Source: Bdellovibrionota bacterium | GTDB lineage: Bacteria; Bdellovibrionota; UBA1018; CAUJDS01 | Assembly (NCBI GenBank): GCA_963169695.1 | Contig: CAUJDS010000032.1 | Span: forward strand, 1-47,070 | Direction of reading: 5' to 3' | DNA length: 47,070 nucleotides | Shown: positions 7,105-18,354 of the stretch, piece by piece | Numbering within the stretch: position 1 is the stretch's first letter | How the letters are laid out: each line of letters begins with the position of its first letter | Position numbers and translations under genes: made by a program | The notes under the pieces: generated by a model | Database searches by the model: none | What the model was told of the DNA's origin: nothing | The model's input: the letters and a program-made list of their open reading frames with translations, nothing else

Positions 7105-10045
7105 TCTCTTCGCTGCTATTTGCTTAGCAAAGACCGCATGGGGCCAAGTAGGAATCGGTGACGCCCTAGACCTCTCTCCCTATCAAGACCTTCGAGAGAT
7201 TCCGACAGAGCATTTTGTCGTAATGTTTCCGCAAGAATTAGAGTCTCATGGGCCTCGCGTTTCCCAGGCGATGGAAGAGGCCTTTGATTATGTCTCGAAG
7301 TTGCTTAAATGGGTCCCTCGTCATAAAATCCGAGTCTACCTTACAGACAATACAGACACTGCCAACGGAGCAACGCTTTTTCCTTATCGAAATGGGATGG
7401 TTCTCAATCTTACGCCACCCGAGAACACCTCCATTTTGTACTATTATGATGATTGGCTGAGGTTGCTCACCGTTCATGAACTTACGCACTACCTCAACGT
7501 CGATCCTACTCACGGATTTTCGGAAGCCCTTCGTATTCTATTTGGTGATGTCGTCCGCCTCAATGCCACTTGGTACGACTGGATGCTAGAAGGACTGGCG
7601 GTCTATGTTGAAACTCGCTTCACTCAAGCTGGAAGAGGTCGCGGAACCTATGACCGTATGCTCACACGAGCTGCAGTCGAAGAGTCCACGCTAGGCAAAG
7701 CATCCTTTGTCAGCATCGACAACATGACGCTTTCGGATCCACATTTTCCTGGCGGAGATAGGCCTTACCTTTTTGGTTATCATCTCATGCAGGAAATTGT
7801 TGACGACCCCGTCAATCAAAAGCGAAAAACAACGGACGACGGCCGCGAAGAAGTTCAATCCAGCGAAGATCTTTTGGGATGGATGTCCTATCGCTCCGCC
7901 AATCGCTTTCCTTTCTTGATCAATGGTAATTTGAAACGAATTACCGGAAAATCCTGGCCTACCTATTGGGATCAATGGATCAAAAAGCGAACCCTTAGCG
8001 CAAAAGAAGAGCTTCAGCGATTGCAAAAAGAGCCGTGGTCTCCACAAAAGGATCTTGGAGTCCTTACCACCGAAGTTCCGAGCCACGCGCTTTCTCCCAA
8101 TGGTCAATGGCTCGCCTATTCGGATCACTCAACGGATGACGACACCGAGCTAAAGCTTCTCAATCTTCAAAGTGGCCAATCACAATCGATTGAAGAGATT
8201 CGACTCTCGAATGGCAAAGTATTTGACCCCACCTCTCGCTACCTCGTTTATTCCGAGCTAACACGCAGTGGACAGTATTCCACTCACTATGACCTAAAGG
8301 CATATGACCTCAAGGAAGAGCGTATCACCACGTTAACCAAAAAAATGCGAGCCCTCGACCCTACCTTTTCCTCGGATGGAACGAAGGTTGCATTTGTACA
8401 AAAAATTCCAGGCGGCACTCAGCTCGTCGAGGCTGAATGGAAGCGTTCAAAGGACGGAACGCCCTCTCTCTCAAAGCCCAAAATTCTTTGGAAGCCGCCT
8501 CATACCTATGACGTTGTAGCAGGCCCTCACTTTGACCCTGCTGGTGAAAGCATCGTCTTTAGTTGGCATCCTCAAGGAGAGAATCAAGAAAAAATTCTAC
8601 GCCTCCATCGAGCCAGCGGACAGGTCCAGGTTCAGATTGAAAATGGACACTACAATCGGTTTCCGACTTTTGATCCTCAGGGTGTGTTGACCTTTACTTC
8701 CGATATCGACGGCACCGATCAGGTCTATCAAGGAAGCGCCACCGCCAAACTGACCAGAATTTCCAATGTTTCGACTGGCGTGTGGCAGCCCCAATTTTCG
8801 CAGGCAGACGCTCAGTCCTTCTATGCTTCGGTGCTTACATCTCGTGGATGGAAGATTTCGAAAGTCAGCAAGATCACATCCCAGAACATTCAACGCAAAG
8901 TAAGTGAAGTGCCATCGATTCCGTCAGAGTCTCCGAAGCGCAAAGACCTCGGTAAGATCGAAACTCAAGACTACAACCCTTGGGCGACTCTTGCACCGCG
9001 TGATTGGAGGCCAACCTTATTGGTGGAGGTTGCAGGAGCACAGATCGGTTATACGATTTCAGGATGGGACGCCGCTTTTCGAGATCAATACAGTCTGGCT
9101 GGCTGGTATGACTTTCGTCCCAATCGCTTTGGAGGATCACTTGAATTAGCAACGCGTGCGCTGGGACCCACACTGACATGGTCTAACTCTGCCTACACGC
9201 CCTCTAGTTCGCTCTACTATTCGAGTTCAAACAAGCTTACTCAGTTCACGCAGCGGTATCGCACTACCTTGAGCCTCTCTCAAGCCATCAAATTTCAGTT
9301 TTCTTATTTCGCTTGGGCGCTTCAAGGAATTGCTCAAAGGGACTTTACTTACCTCACCAGTGCTACGACTGCTGTACGAACAAGTCCGATTGTTCCAATT
9401 GCAGCTGTTCAGACCGCATGGTCTGACACTAGACAAAGTTCACTAGCCATTACGCCAGAGCAAGGGCAACGTATTTCACTACTTGGAGCCAGTTACTTTC
9501 TTCCAACCGAAACACGGTTGAAGATCATTGGCACTGCAACCAAATATTTCCAAACCTTTCCTCACCACGTCCTTGTTCCGAGCGTGACTTATTCTCAGGT
9601 TGACCAGCTTTCATCTACCTACAGCTCAGCAAACGTGATTTTCAATGGAATAACCTCAAGTGACCTTGCGAGTGAGAGCCTTGATTCCCGACACGATCTC
9701 GACGAGCTGCGCATCCGCGGCTATCCAAGTGCCGTATTCACAACGCGTTCCTCAGGTATAACCTCACTGGATTATCGCTTTCCTCTTTTTCGGATCTACC
9801 GTGGGCTTGGAACGGGTCCCGCTTTCTTCAAAGATGTCTTTGGTTTTTTCTACGGAGAAAATGGCTGGACCTTGTCTCCAGTGGCTCGCTCGCTCGCCTC
9901 AGCTGGAGGCGGCGTACGTGCCAGTGCAGTTCTATTAAACTTTCTGGTCACCGTCGGCGCTGAAGTGGAACATGGATTTCAGTCGGAGCACGGCGGCAAA
10001 ACAGAATTCCTTGGTGTGCTGCGCATCCAATCCGTGAATTTTTAA
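7055..10045 (+). CDS. secreted gluzincin peptidase + beta-propeller + C-terminal outer-membrane-barrel-like protein
   Basis: A 996-residue exported protein with three recognisable parts. A signal peptide (MARVKSSLFANSLRVLSLFA, cleavage after TAWG) is followed by a metallopeptidase domain with HELTH (His141-His145) and the third zinc ligand in WMLEGLAVYVE (Glu179), as in peptidase-MA-like gluzincins. Residues ~330-650 hold TolB/WD40-like propeller blades (SHALSPNGQWLAYSD, DPTFSSDGTKVAFVQ, GPHFDPAGESIVFSW). From ~690 there are alternating aromatic strands ending in a terminal Phe (QSVNF), as in surface-antigen/Omp85-like barrels. The GTG start at 7055, inside ygfZ, is chosen because it begins the signal peptide. 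It may act at the cell surface or in envelope protein turnover; the substrate is unknown. Confidence 0.8.
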   Translation: MARVKSSLFANSLRVLSLFAAICLAKTAWGQVGIGDALDLSPYQDLREIPTEHFVVMFPQELESHGPRVSQAMEEAFDYVSKLLKWVPRHKIRVYLTDNTDTANGATLFPYRNGMVLNLTPPENTSILYYYDDWLRLLTVHELTHYLNVDPTHGFSEALRILFGDVVRLNATWYDWMLEGLAVYVETRFTQAGRGRGTYDRMLTRAAVEESTLGKASFVSIDNMTLSDPHFPGGDRPYLFGYHLMQEIVDDPVNQKRKTTDDGREEVQSSEDLLGWMSYRSANRFPFLINGNLKRITGKSWPTYWDQWIKKRTLSAKEELQRLQKEPWSPQKDLGVLTTEVPSHALSPNGQWLAYSDHSTDDDTELKLLNLQSGQSQSIEEIRLSNGKVFDPTSRYLVYSELTRSGQYSTHYDLKAYDLKEERITTLTKKMRALDPTFSSDGTKVAFVQKIPGGTQLVEAEWKRSKDGTPSLSKPKILWKPPHTYDVVAGPHFDPAGESIVFSWHPQGENQEKILRLHRASGQVQVQIENGHYNRFPTFDPQGVLTFTSDIDGTDQVYQGSATAKLTRISNVSTGVWQPQFSQADAQSFYASVLTSRGWKISKVSKITSQNIQRKVSEVPSIPSESPKRKDLGKIETQDYNPWATLAPRDWRPTLLVEVAGAQIGYTISGWDAAFRDQYSLAGWYDFRPNRFGGSLELATRALGPTLTWSNSAYTPSSSLYYSSSNKLTQFTQRYRTTLSLSQAIKFQFSYFAWALQGIAQRDFTYLTSATTAVRTSPIVPIAAVQTAWSDTRQSSLAITPEQGQRISLLGASYFLPTETRLKIIGTATKYFQTFPHHVLVPSVTYSQVDQLSSTYSSANVIFNGITSSDLASESLDSRHDLDELRIRGYPSAVFTTRSSGITSLDYRFPLFRIYRGLGTGPAFFKDVFGFFYGENGWTLSPVARSLASAGGGVRASAVLLNFLVTVGAEVEHGFQSEHGGKTEFLGVLRIQSVNF

Positions 10046-10125
10046 ATTCTCGCGACAATCATTTGCATAATTAAACAAACATTGATAATTAAATAGAGTC
10101 TAGTCATTGGGTCACTGGGGGAAAA

Positions 10126-10464
10126 ATGAATACAAAGAAACAAATGCTTTTCAGTTCTATTGTCATGAGTGCCTTGTTCCTTGGCGCCACATCGGCTCTG
10201 GCTGCCGTCAAATACACCGGATGCAGATTGTCAGGCGTAGAAGCCAACTACCGTCAAAAGGCTTTTGTTTATGTCGACAATTGTGAACAGAAACTCCCCA
10301 ACGGTGAGGTCTTTTTTGAAATTTCATTGCGAGATGGCAGCGTCCCCAATGATGAAGCCATGGTCGATCTAGCGCAACACGCCCTAACATCAAATAGGCT
10401 TGTCGATGTCACAGGAGATGTCAAACCAGGCGGTGGATTTCTGCACTCTATCAAAATGAAATAA
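10126..10464 (+). CDS. small exported protein of unknown function
   Basis: 112 residues: a clear signal peptide (MNTKKQMLFSSIVMSALFLG, then ATSALA with cleavage before AVKY), followed by an ~88-residue domain with two cysteines (TGCRLSG and DNCEQ) that could pair in the periplasm. No family recognised. The ribosome-binding site GGGGGA lies directly before the ATG. It sits alone, followed by a strong terminator, so it is probably monocistronic. Confidence 0.7.
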   Translation: MNTKKQMLFSSIVMSALFLGATSALAAVKYTGCRLSGVEANYRQKAFVYVDNCEQKLPNGEVFFEISLRDGSVPNDEAMVDLAQHALTSNRLVDVTGDVKPGGGFLHSIKMK

Positions 10465-10509
10465 ATTTCTGAAAGTGTTCCTAACCAAAAAACCTAAACC
10501 CTAAAAAAA

Positions 10510-10541
10510 GGGGGAGTGAAGTTGAAAGACCTCACTCCCCC
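10510..10541. terminator. bidirectional intrinsic terminator
   Basis: A 10-bp perfect stem, GGGGGAGTGA (10510-10519) with TCACTCCCCC (10532-10541), has a 12-nt loop, an A-run on the left and a T-rich run on the right. It lies between two convergent genes, so it can end transcription from both sides. Confidence 0.85.
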
Positions 10542-10559
10542 GATTTATTTTTAAGAATT

Positions 10560-11750
10560 TTAAGCTGACTGAGTCAGCTCGCGTCTCAAGGTCCGAATCA
10601 TACTCAAGTATTGATTCCAGGTGCGAAGCCACTCTGCTCGATAGGTTTTCAACTGCGCGCGAAGCTGTTCGCGAGCTAGGCGCTGATCTTCAATCGATTG
10701 AAACTTGCGCTCGTTTTTACGCCACTGATGATATCTCTTTTTTATATCTGCCCAGCCAACTGATATTTCCTGCAAACGTGCCCGCGCTCCATCAAGTTGC
10801 GGCTTCCACGTTTCCCAGCGAGAAGAATGAGACTCTGTCTTCTGAAGCAGTAACTTGGCTTCATCATAGCGACGCTGAATGATCGCATCGCGGATGGCAG
10901 TCTCAGGGGCTCGTTGAAGGTTCCAAGCCAATCCAAGCTTACTCCAAAAATAGATAGCCCACTTCGTAGAGTCCAAATGAAACCACCGAATCCCGCACCG
11001 ATAGTCTCCAGCAAAAAGATGATGGTAGTTGTGATACCCCTCTCCAAAAGATGTCACTCCAAAAAGCCACGACTGCCGCGCCGTATTCTGTACTGTGTAT
11101 GGCCTAGTTCCAAAATAATGTGCTGCTGAATTAATGAACCACGTATTGTGGTAAGTCAGCACTTGTCGCACGACGGTACCCCAAACCAACCCACCAAAGG
11201 GTCTGCCGAAACATGCACCAATCAGAAAAGGAACCAAGAAGCCACCAACCCCCGCCATTAGGAGATAGTTGTTGTGCTCCCACATCACGATACGATCCTT
11301 CTTTAGGTCTTCGACGTTGGAATAGCCACGACCATCCATTTCATCAGCGTGATACATCCATCCCAAATGAGCCCACCAAAATCCCTTTTTGATGTTGTAG
11401 GGGTCCTTGTCGGTGTCCACATACTTGTGATGGTCGCGATGATTGCGAGACCATCGCAAACAAGACTCCTCCAATGCGGCTGCTCCAAATAGAAGACAAA
11501 GAAATTTAATCACTGGATGGGCGTCATAGGCACGATGAGAAAACATTCGGTGGTATCCAGCAGTGATTGCCATACAAGTAAGAACAAACATCACTACGGT
11601 AGAAACCAGGTCTGTCCACACAAACCCACTGTAATGGATGTACCAAATGGGCAACCCAATGGCAGCTAGGTGCAAAATAATAAAGTAAATCGCCGTCCCC
11701 CAGAGAATGGCCGGCTTTTTGGGGTGAGATGTCAAGTTGGTACTACTCAT
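10560..11750 (-). CDS. acyl-CoA delta-9-type fatty acid desaturase
   Basis: A membrane di-iron desaturase with the three histidine boxes of the stearoyl-CoA desaturase class: HRMFSHR (about residue 67), HRDHHKYVDTD (about 104) and EGYHNYHH (about 238). Hydrophobic segments lie between them. It introduces a cis double bond into acyl chains and so tunes membrane fluidity. The last ~110 residues after the desaturase domain are a charged coiled-coil-like extension (RWETWKPQLDGARARLQEIS...) longer than in many bacterial homologues. The start ATG at 11750 has AGGAG 9 nt upstream. Its 3' end is served by the shared terminator. Confidence 0.93.
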   Translation of the reverse strand: MSSTNLTSHPKKPAILWGTAIYFIILHLAAIGLPIWYIHYSGFVWTDLVSTVVMFVLTCMAITAGYHRMFSHRAYDAHPVIKFLCLLFGAAALEESCLRWSRNHRDHHKYVDTDKDPYNIKKGFWWAHLGWMYHADEMDGRGYSNVEDLKKDRIVMWEHNNYLLMAGVGGFLVPFLIGACFGRPFGGLVWGTVVRQVLTYHNTWFINSAAHYFGTRPYTVQNTARQSWLFGVTSFGEGYHNYHHLFAGDYRCGIRWFHLDSTKWAIYFWSKLGLAWNLQRAPETAIRDAIIQRRYDEAKLLLQKTESHSSRWETWKPQLDGARARLQEISVGWADIKKRYHQWRKNERKFQSIEDQRLAREQLRAQLKTYRAEWLRTWNQYLSMIRTLRRELTQSA

Positions 11751-11944
11751 AGGCGATGCTCCTGTGGATTCGCAATTCCTGGATGAATGTTGAAACGCTA
11801 ATGGCCCTTTTAGCTCAGGATACCATCAACCGAAATACAAAAGACCCCTAACCGAAAATTCTCAACCAATTAACTATACCATAACATTTTTATCGGGAAT
11901 TGAACTTGACCTTCCCGTGAAATATTTATAGGATCGGCGGGCCT

Positions 11945-13648
11945 ATGAATTCTTTTACACCCACGACAGAGTCCTCCCCAAGTCCTTCTCGCGGCGCACA
12001 GGCCACTCGGCTGGGCCATAAGCAAGAAGCCAATCTAAAAATCCTGAGCCAAGTATCTCTCAAGTTACAAGAACTTTTGACCTCGGCTGATTTTTACAAT
12101 GACGTACTAGAACTGATCCAGAAACAATTTCACTATTACTCTGCTCAATTTTGGACAGCCGCTTCTGACGGATCTGCTACTTTGCGATCCCAAGCTGGCG
12201 CTTACGACACTCACCTCAAAATAGGCCATCGCCTCCAAGTAGGCGCGGGCATTACCGGATACGTGCTACAGACCAAACGCAGCTACCTCTCCAACAACGT
12301 AGCGCTCGATCCACGTTTTACCAATCTCTCCGTACCTGTCATGACTTGCTCGCAACTCTGCGTGCCAGTGATGAAGGACCAAGAAGTAATTGCAACGCTT
12401 AATATTGAAAGTGACGAGACCGACGCCTTTGGCGAAGAGGATCGAACTACCTTGGAAGCAGTTGCGGCTCAACTTGCTGTGACAGTAACCAATCGAAGGC
12501 TCTTTGAAGAAACACGTGATTTCAATCAGAAGCTTCAAAAAGCTGTAACAGAAAAAACAGTCGAACTTAGCCAAGCGCATGAACGCATCGTTGAGCAACA
12601 AAAATTACTCGAAAAAGAAAACAAGGCTCTCAAAACGCTGGTCAATAAAGATCGGGACGTTACCGAAATGGTGGGCAAGAGCCCAGCCATCGAAAACATT
12701 CTGACCATGGTCGATAAAATTGCACCAACCATGGCGACGGTTCTTATTCAGGGTGAAAGCGGCACGGGCAAGGAATTGATCGCTCGACGTTTGCACTTCA
12801 AGAGTGATCGCGCGGGATCGCCCTACGTAACTGTCAATTGCGGAGCTCTTCAAGAATCCCTCTTAGAGTCCGAACTTTTTGGACACGAAAAAGGTTCATT
12901 TACCGGAGCTACCAGCCAAAAAGCTGGCCTGGTAGAGACTGCGGATTCTGGAACATTATTTTTGGACGAAATCGGCGAAATGACTTTGGGAATTCAGTCA
13001 AAGCTTTTGCGCTTCTTACAGGAAGGCGAATTTTATCGTATCGGCGGAAAGCGACCTCTGAAAGTTCATGTAAGGATCTTGAGCGCGACCAACCGGGACC
13101 TTGAGCAAGAGGTGCGTGCAGGAAGGTTTCGAGAAGATCTCTTTTATCGACTCAATACGATTACCCTGCGAATGCCTCCACTCCGAAAGCGCAAGGAAGA
13201 CATTCCTGCCTTGGTGGAATATTTTCTAAAAAATTCTCGCTTTGGCGGTCAATCCCATGTCATAAAAAAAATTCACCCTAAAGTATATGACGCCCTCTCA
13301 AACTACAGCTGGCCAGGCAATATCCGTGAGCTTCAGAACACCATCGAACGGATGAAAATCCTCTCCGAAAACAATGAATTTCGGCTAGACGATGTCCCTC
13401 TCAACATCCGCATGCCATCTCAAAAAAACGACGTGCCGGACTTTACAGCGACCATGCCCCTCGAAGAAGTAGAAAAGAAGCACATCCTAAGGGCCCTGAC
13501 TTTTCACCAAGGCAATAAAACCAAGACCGCCCAGGGCCTCGGTATTACTATTAAAACACTTTATAACAAGCTTCACCGTTTTGGAGTAATCAAGAGCGAA
13601 CCCGCTCAAGAAGGAAAGGTAGCATCCCATGACAACGAAGAAATCTAA
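11945..13648 (+). CDS. sigma-54-dependent activator with N-terminal GAF domain
   Basis: 567 residues. A GAF sensor domain (about 30-180; [17 protein letters not shown] and [18 protein letters not shown]) is followed by a coiled-coil linker (about 190-238) and an AAA+ sigma-54-interaction domain. The AAA+ domain has Walker A GESGTGKE (about 270), the sigma-54 contact loop GSFTGA (a Ser variant of GAFTGA), Walker [11 protein letters not shown] and the arginine-finger region. A Fis-type helix-turn-helix closes it ([20 protein letters not shown], about 518-540). There is no receiver domain, so the signal probably acts through GAF. Its last 20 bases overlap the next gene. A candidate sigma-54 promoter lies at 24781 in this window, but a link is only inference. 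Confidence 0.93.
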   Translation: MNSFTPTTESSPSPSRGAQATRLGHKQEANLKILSQVSLKLQELLTSADFYNDVLELIQKQFHYYSAQFWTAASDGSATLRSQAGAYDTHLKIGHRLQVGAGITGYVLQTKRSYLSNNVALDPRFTNLSVPVMTCSQLCVPVMKDQEVIATLNIESDETDAFGEEDRTTLEAVAAQLAVTVTNRRLFEETRDFNQKLQKAVTEKTVELSQAHERIVEQQKLLEKENKALKTLVNKDRDVTEMVGKSPAIENILTMVDKIAPTMATVLIQGESGTGKELIARRLHFKSDRAGSPYVTVNCGALQESLLESELFGHEKGSFTGATSQKAGLVETADSGTLFLDEIGEMTLGIQSKLLRFLQEGEFYRIGGKRPLKVHVRILSATNRDLEQEVRAGRFREDLFYRLNTITLRMPPLRKRKEDIPALVEYFLKNSRFGGQSHVIKKIHPKVYDALSNYSWPGNIRELQNTIERMKILSENNEFRLDDVPLNIRMPSQKNDVPDFTATMPLEEVEKKHILRALTFHQGNKTKTAQGLGITIKTLYNKLHRFGVIKSEPAQEGKVASHDNEEI

Positions 13649-13994
13649 GTCCCCAAAAGCATCCAAGAAGGCACCTGCGACTAAGCAAGCCGCAGCCCCA
13701 GTGATCGAGGAAACGGCCGTACTGGAGGCGTCTGAGGTTGACTCGGATGCGGATGAATTTGAATCAGCTGGAGGCTCCTCACGGTCCTCTGGCGGCATGG
13801 ATGCCGGCCTCACTGCGGCAATGGCAGCTGGTGCAGCCTCTTCGTCCCTGAAAAATTTTCGCCACCACCCTGATATGGAAAATTTCTACCGCTTTATCTT
13901 TGAAAACGACCTTCGCTATGAGGCCCTGACCATTGTGGATGCCATCATCAAGGAAAAGCTGGAAACTCGCGCAAAAACCAAGGCAAAACACTAA
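13629..13994 (+). CDS. small protein co-encoded with the sigma-54 activator, unknown function
   Basis: 121 residues starting inside the end of the activator gene (20-bp overlap). The first ~25 residues are Lys/Ala/Pro-rich ([20 protein letters not shown]). An acidic Ser/Glu/Asp stretch follows, then a Gly/Ser/Ala-rich spacer, and a compact C-terminal ~50 residues (NFRHHPDMENFYRFIFENDL...) that look folded and helical. The low-complexity first half suggests a disordered tail. The overlap points to co-translation with the activator and possibly a role in its output. No family recognised. Confidence 0.65.
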   Translation: MTTKKSKSPKASKKAPATKQAAAPVIEETAVLEASEVDSDADEFESAGGSSRSSGGMDAGLTAAMAAGAASSSLKNFRHHPDMENFYRFIFENDLRYEALTIVDAIIKEKLETRAKTKAKH

Positions 13995-14059
13995 CGATCC
14001 GTGTCTTGCACTCCATCAGCTTCGTAGGGTAAGGTCACCTCTTCGCGTTGGAGGTTGCC

Positions 14060-15208
14060 ATGAAGACCTATTTGTTGACTCCCGGCCCTACCCCCGTACC
14101 TGAATCAATCTCAGCGATTTTCGCCAAGCCGATCCTCCATCATCGAACGCCCGAGTTTCAGGCTCTTTTTCAGGAAGTCAAAGTGGGACTCCAGGTCGTC
14201 TTCCAGACGCAGCAAGATGTGATGCTTTTGGCGAGTACGGGTACCGGTGCAATGGATGCGGCCGTTTCCAATATTTTTAAAAAAGGCGACAAAGTCCTTA
14301 CCGTCAATGCCGGAAAATTTGGCGATCGCTGGTCCAAGATCGCACGAACTTACGGTCTAGAGACGGTAGAGATCCTCGTGGAGCGAGGCTCGGCTGTTAC
14401 AGGTGCACAAATCCAAGATTGCATCAAAATGCATCCGGATGCGAAAGCCATTCTTTTCCAGGCGCATGAGACTTCCACGGGGGCGATGATGCCTGTTCAA
14501 GAGATCTGTCAAATAGCGCAAAAGCACCAACTCCTTACGGTCTGCGATGGAATTACTGGTGTTGGAGTTTTCGACCTTCCGATGGATCGATGGGGAATCG
14601 ATGTTCTCTTGACTGGTTCGCAGAAGGCTTTCATGCTTCCGCCTGGACTTGCCTTTATCGCATTAAGTGAAAGGGCTTGGCAGTACGCGAAGGATTCGGA
14701 TCTTCCGCATTTTTACTTTGATCTAAAGAAGGAAAGAAAAGCACTCGAAACTCACCAAACCGCGTGGACACCCGCCATCTCTCTCATTCAGGGCCTGCAA
14801 GAGAGCCTTCGTATGATTCGGGCTGAGGGACTGGAGAAAGTATTTAATCGGCACAAGACCTTAGGTCAGTGTGCACGCAAAGCAGTCGATAGCCTTGGAC
14901 TCGAGCGATTGGCCAAAGATTGCCCCTCGCCAGCGATTACGGGATTTTGGGTGCCCGAAGGCATAGACGGCAAGGCCATACCGAAGCTTATGCGCGATCG
15001 TTATGGAGTCACCATCACAGGCGGGCAGGATGAACTGACCGGAAAGATTATTCGAATTTCTCATCTGGGCTATGTTGGGATTTTTGACTTAACCACAGCT
15101 TTTTCATGTCTCGAGTTGGTACTGAAAGAATTGGGGCATGGATTGAGTTTTGGAACTTCAGTCGGTGCGCTCCTCAAAGAGTATGCTTCAGAGGATAGAG
15201 CGAAGTGA
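14060..15208 (+). CDS. class V aminotransferase (serine-pyruvate / alanine-glyoxylate type)
   Basis: A fold-type I PLP enzyme: LTPGPTPVPESI at the N-terminus, ASTGTGAMDAAVSN (cofactor-phosphate binding), VCDGITGVGVFDLPMD (Asp contacting the pyridine ring) and LTGSQKAFMLPPGLAF with the Schiff-base lysine. This is the signature of the small-subunit hydrogenase/AGXT-like group, whose members transaminate serine, phosphoserine or glyoxylate. Its stop is fused to the GTG start of a PGDH-like dehydrogenase, so phosphoserine aminotransferase in serine synthesis is the most economical role. I start at the ATG at 14060 because GGAGG (14050-14054) precedes it; an in-frame TTG at 14048 would overlap that site. 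Confidence 0.88.
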   Translation: MKTYLLTPGPTPVPESISAIFAKPILHHRTPEFQALFQEVKVGLQVVFQTQQDVMLLASTGTGAMDAAVSNIFKKGDKVLTVNAGKFGDRWSKIARTYGLETVEILVERGSAVTGAQIQDCIKMHPDAKAILFQAHETSTGAMMPVQEICQIAQKHQLLTVCDGITGVGVFDLPMDRWGIDVLLTGSQKAFMLPPGLAFIALSERAWQYAKDSDLPHFYFDLKKERKALETHQTAWTPAISLIQGLQESLRMIRAEGLEKVFNRHKTLGQCARKAVDSLGLERLAKDCPSPAITGFWVPEGIDGKAIPKLMRDRYGVTITGGQDELTGKIIRISHLGYVGIFDLTTAFSCLELVLKELGHGLSFGTSVGALLKEYASEDRAK

Positions 15209-16167
15209 CGGAAGAAACGCGCGTTCTGATTGCTGACGGAATGGCCGAAAATGGCTTGGACATTTTGAGAAGCCAATCTGAATTTAAGATCGACCTGCAC
15301 AAAGCAATCACCTCGTCGGATTTATTGCGAGTAATACCAGACTACCAGGTCTTGGTAGTTCGATCCGCGACTCAAGTCACTTCCGAAGTGATTGCCATGG
15401 CAAAATCCCTTAAACTCATTGTTCGAGCGGGCGCTGGCATCGACAATATCAATGTCGCAAAAGCCTCCGAAAAGAAAATTGCCGTAATGAACACTGCATC
15501 CGCAAACTCACTAGCGGCTGCCGAACATACGCTCGCGCTACTTTTTGCCTTGTGGAGAAACATCCCTCAGGCAAATCAGTCACTCAAAGAAGGTCGCTGG
15601 GACCGAGAGAAATACAAAGGCCAAGAAATCTCAGGGAAGACACTCGGAATCCTCGGACTTGGCAATATAGGCAGTATCGTTGCAAAGAAAGCCCGAGCAC
15701 TGGACATGAAGGTGCTTGGTTATGATCCCGTTGCCCCACATATTGAAGGAATTGAAAGGGCTGGATCGATGGAGGCAGTTCTTCAGCATTGCGACGTACT
15801 CAGCCTCCACTTGCCTAAATCAAAAAGTGGCAGATACCTCATTGGACCATTGGAGTTCCAACAAATGCGCAAAGGAAGTTCATTGATTCAATGTGCCCGA
15901 GGAGGCTTGGTAGATGAAGAAGCACTCTTAGCGGCATTAGAATCAGGGCACCTTGCAGGAGCTGCGTTAGATGTTTTTGAGGAAGAACCTCCCGTAGGGA
16001 TTCGTTCGCTTCTGAATCATCCTCGTGTGGTAGCAACTCCTCACCTAGGGGCCTCAACCCTGGAAGCACAAGAAAGAGTGGCTTCTACCGCAGCAGAACA
16101 GATTTTGGGATTTTTTAAAAAAAACGAAAAGAAAGGAATCATCAATCTGGATTCGCTCTCAGCTTGA
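15205..16167 (+). CDS. serA: D-3-phosphoglycerate dehydrogenase-like 2-hydroxyacid dehydrogenase (short form)
   Basis: 320 residues of the D-isomer-specific 2-hydroxyacid dehydrogenase family. RSATQVTSEVI and VRAGAGIDNINV come from the substrate domain, LGILGLGNIGSIVAKKARAL is the Rossmann NAD site, and CARGGLVDEEALLAAL and LDVFEEEPP follow, with the catalytic His in ATPHLGAST. It ends without an ACT or ASB regulatory domain, so it is the short, non-allosteric type. The GTG start at 15205 overlaps the aminotransferase stop (GTGA). Together the two genes would convert 3-phosphoglycerate to phosphoserine; other 2-hydroxyacid substrates remain possible. Confidence 0.85.
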   Translation: MTEETRVLIADGMAENGLDILRSQSEFKIDLHKAITSSDLLRVIPDYQVLVVRSATQVTSEVIAMAKSLKLIVRAGAGIDNINVAKASEKKIAVMNTASANSLAAAEHTLALLFALWRNIPQANQSLKEGRWDREKYKGQEISGKTLGILGLGNIGSIVAKKARALDMKVLGYDPVAPHIEGIERAGSMEAVLQHCDVLSLHLPKSKSGRYLIGPLEFQQMRKGSSLIQCARGGLVDEEALLAALESGHLAGAALDVFEEEPPVGIRSLLNHPRVVATPHLGASTLEAQERVASTAAEQILGFFKKNEKKGIINLDSLSA

Positions 16168-16219
16168 CTGAGAAGAAATTTGAGAAAGGATACCTACCTA
16201 TGACAACTGGAGAAAAAAA

Positions 16220-18033
<1,814 letters not shown>

Positions 18034-18054
18034 AACCAATCTTTTCAATTAGGT

Positions 18055-18130
18055 GAGTCGCTAGCTCAGCTGGTAGAGCAACGCCCTTTTAAGGCGTGGG
18101 TCCGGGGTTCAAATCCCCGGCGACTCACCA
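18055..18130 (+). tRNA. tRNA-Lys (anticodon TTT), CCA encoded
   Basis: 76 nt that fold as a cloverleaf: acceptor GAGTCGC / GCGACTC, D arm GCTC-GAGC, anticodon arm ACGCC-CTTTTAA-GGCGT with TTT in the loop, T arm CCGGGG-TTCAAAT-CCCCGG, and A-CCA at the 3' end. An intrinsic terminator follows after 13 bp. Confidence 0.97.
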
Positions 18131-18143
18131 AATTTATAAAAAA

Positions 18144-18177
18144 GGCTGTCGGCCGATGAGGTCGACGGCCTTTTTTA
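18144..18177 (+). terminator. intrinsic terminator after tRNA-Lys
   Basis: Stem GGCTGTCG (18144-18151) with CGACGGCC (18163-18170, one G-U pair), followed by TTTTTTATTTT. It closes the purA-tRNA unit. Confidence 0.85.
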
Positions 18178-18354
18178 TTTTGTGAGGAGTCTGGAACACT
18201 CGAACGCCAGTGGGCTAATCCTCAGTTTCACCATCTCTCGGCTCAAAGCCTATTCGAAATTGACACTCCAGATTTGCGCTGCTAGTCATGTCGCTTGTTC
18301 AACCAATAACAACCCAACCAAAGGCCATTACCTGGCCTTTCAAAAGGAGAATCT

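Noticed and set aside
11906-11930. Promoter TTGACC ... TATTTA before the sigma-54 activator gene
   Set aside because: Spacing between the hexamers is only 11-15 bp, too short for a normal promoter.
18260-18288. Sigma-70 promoter before the barrel gene at 18355
   Set aside because: The -35 TTGACA is perfect, but the best -10 at 17 bp (TAGTCA) matches poorly, so I do not list it as a feature.
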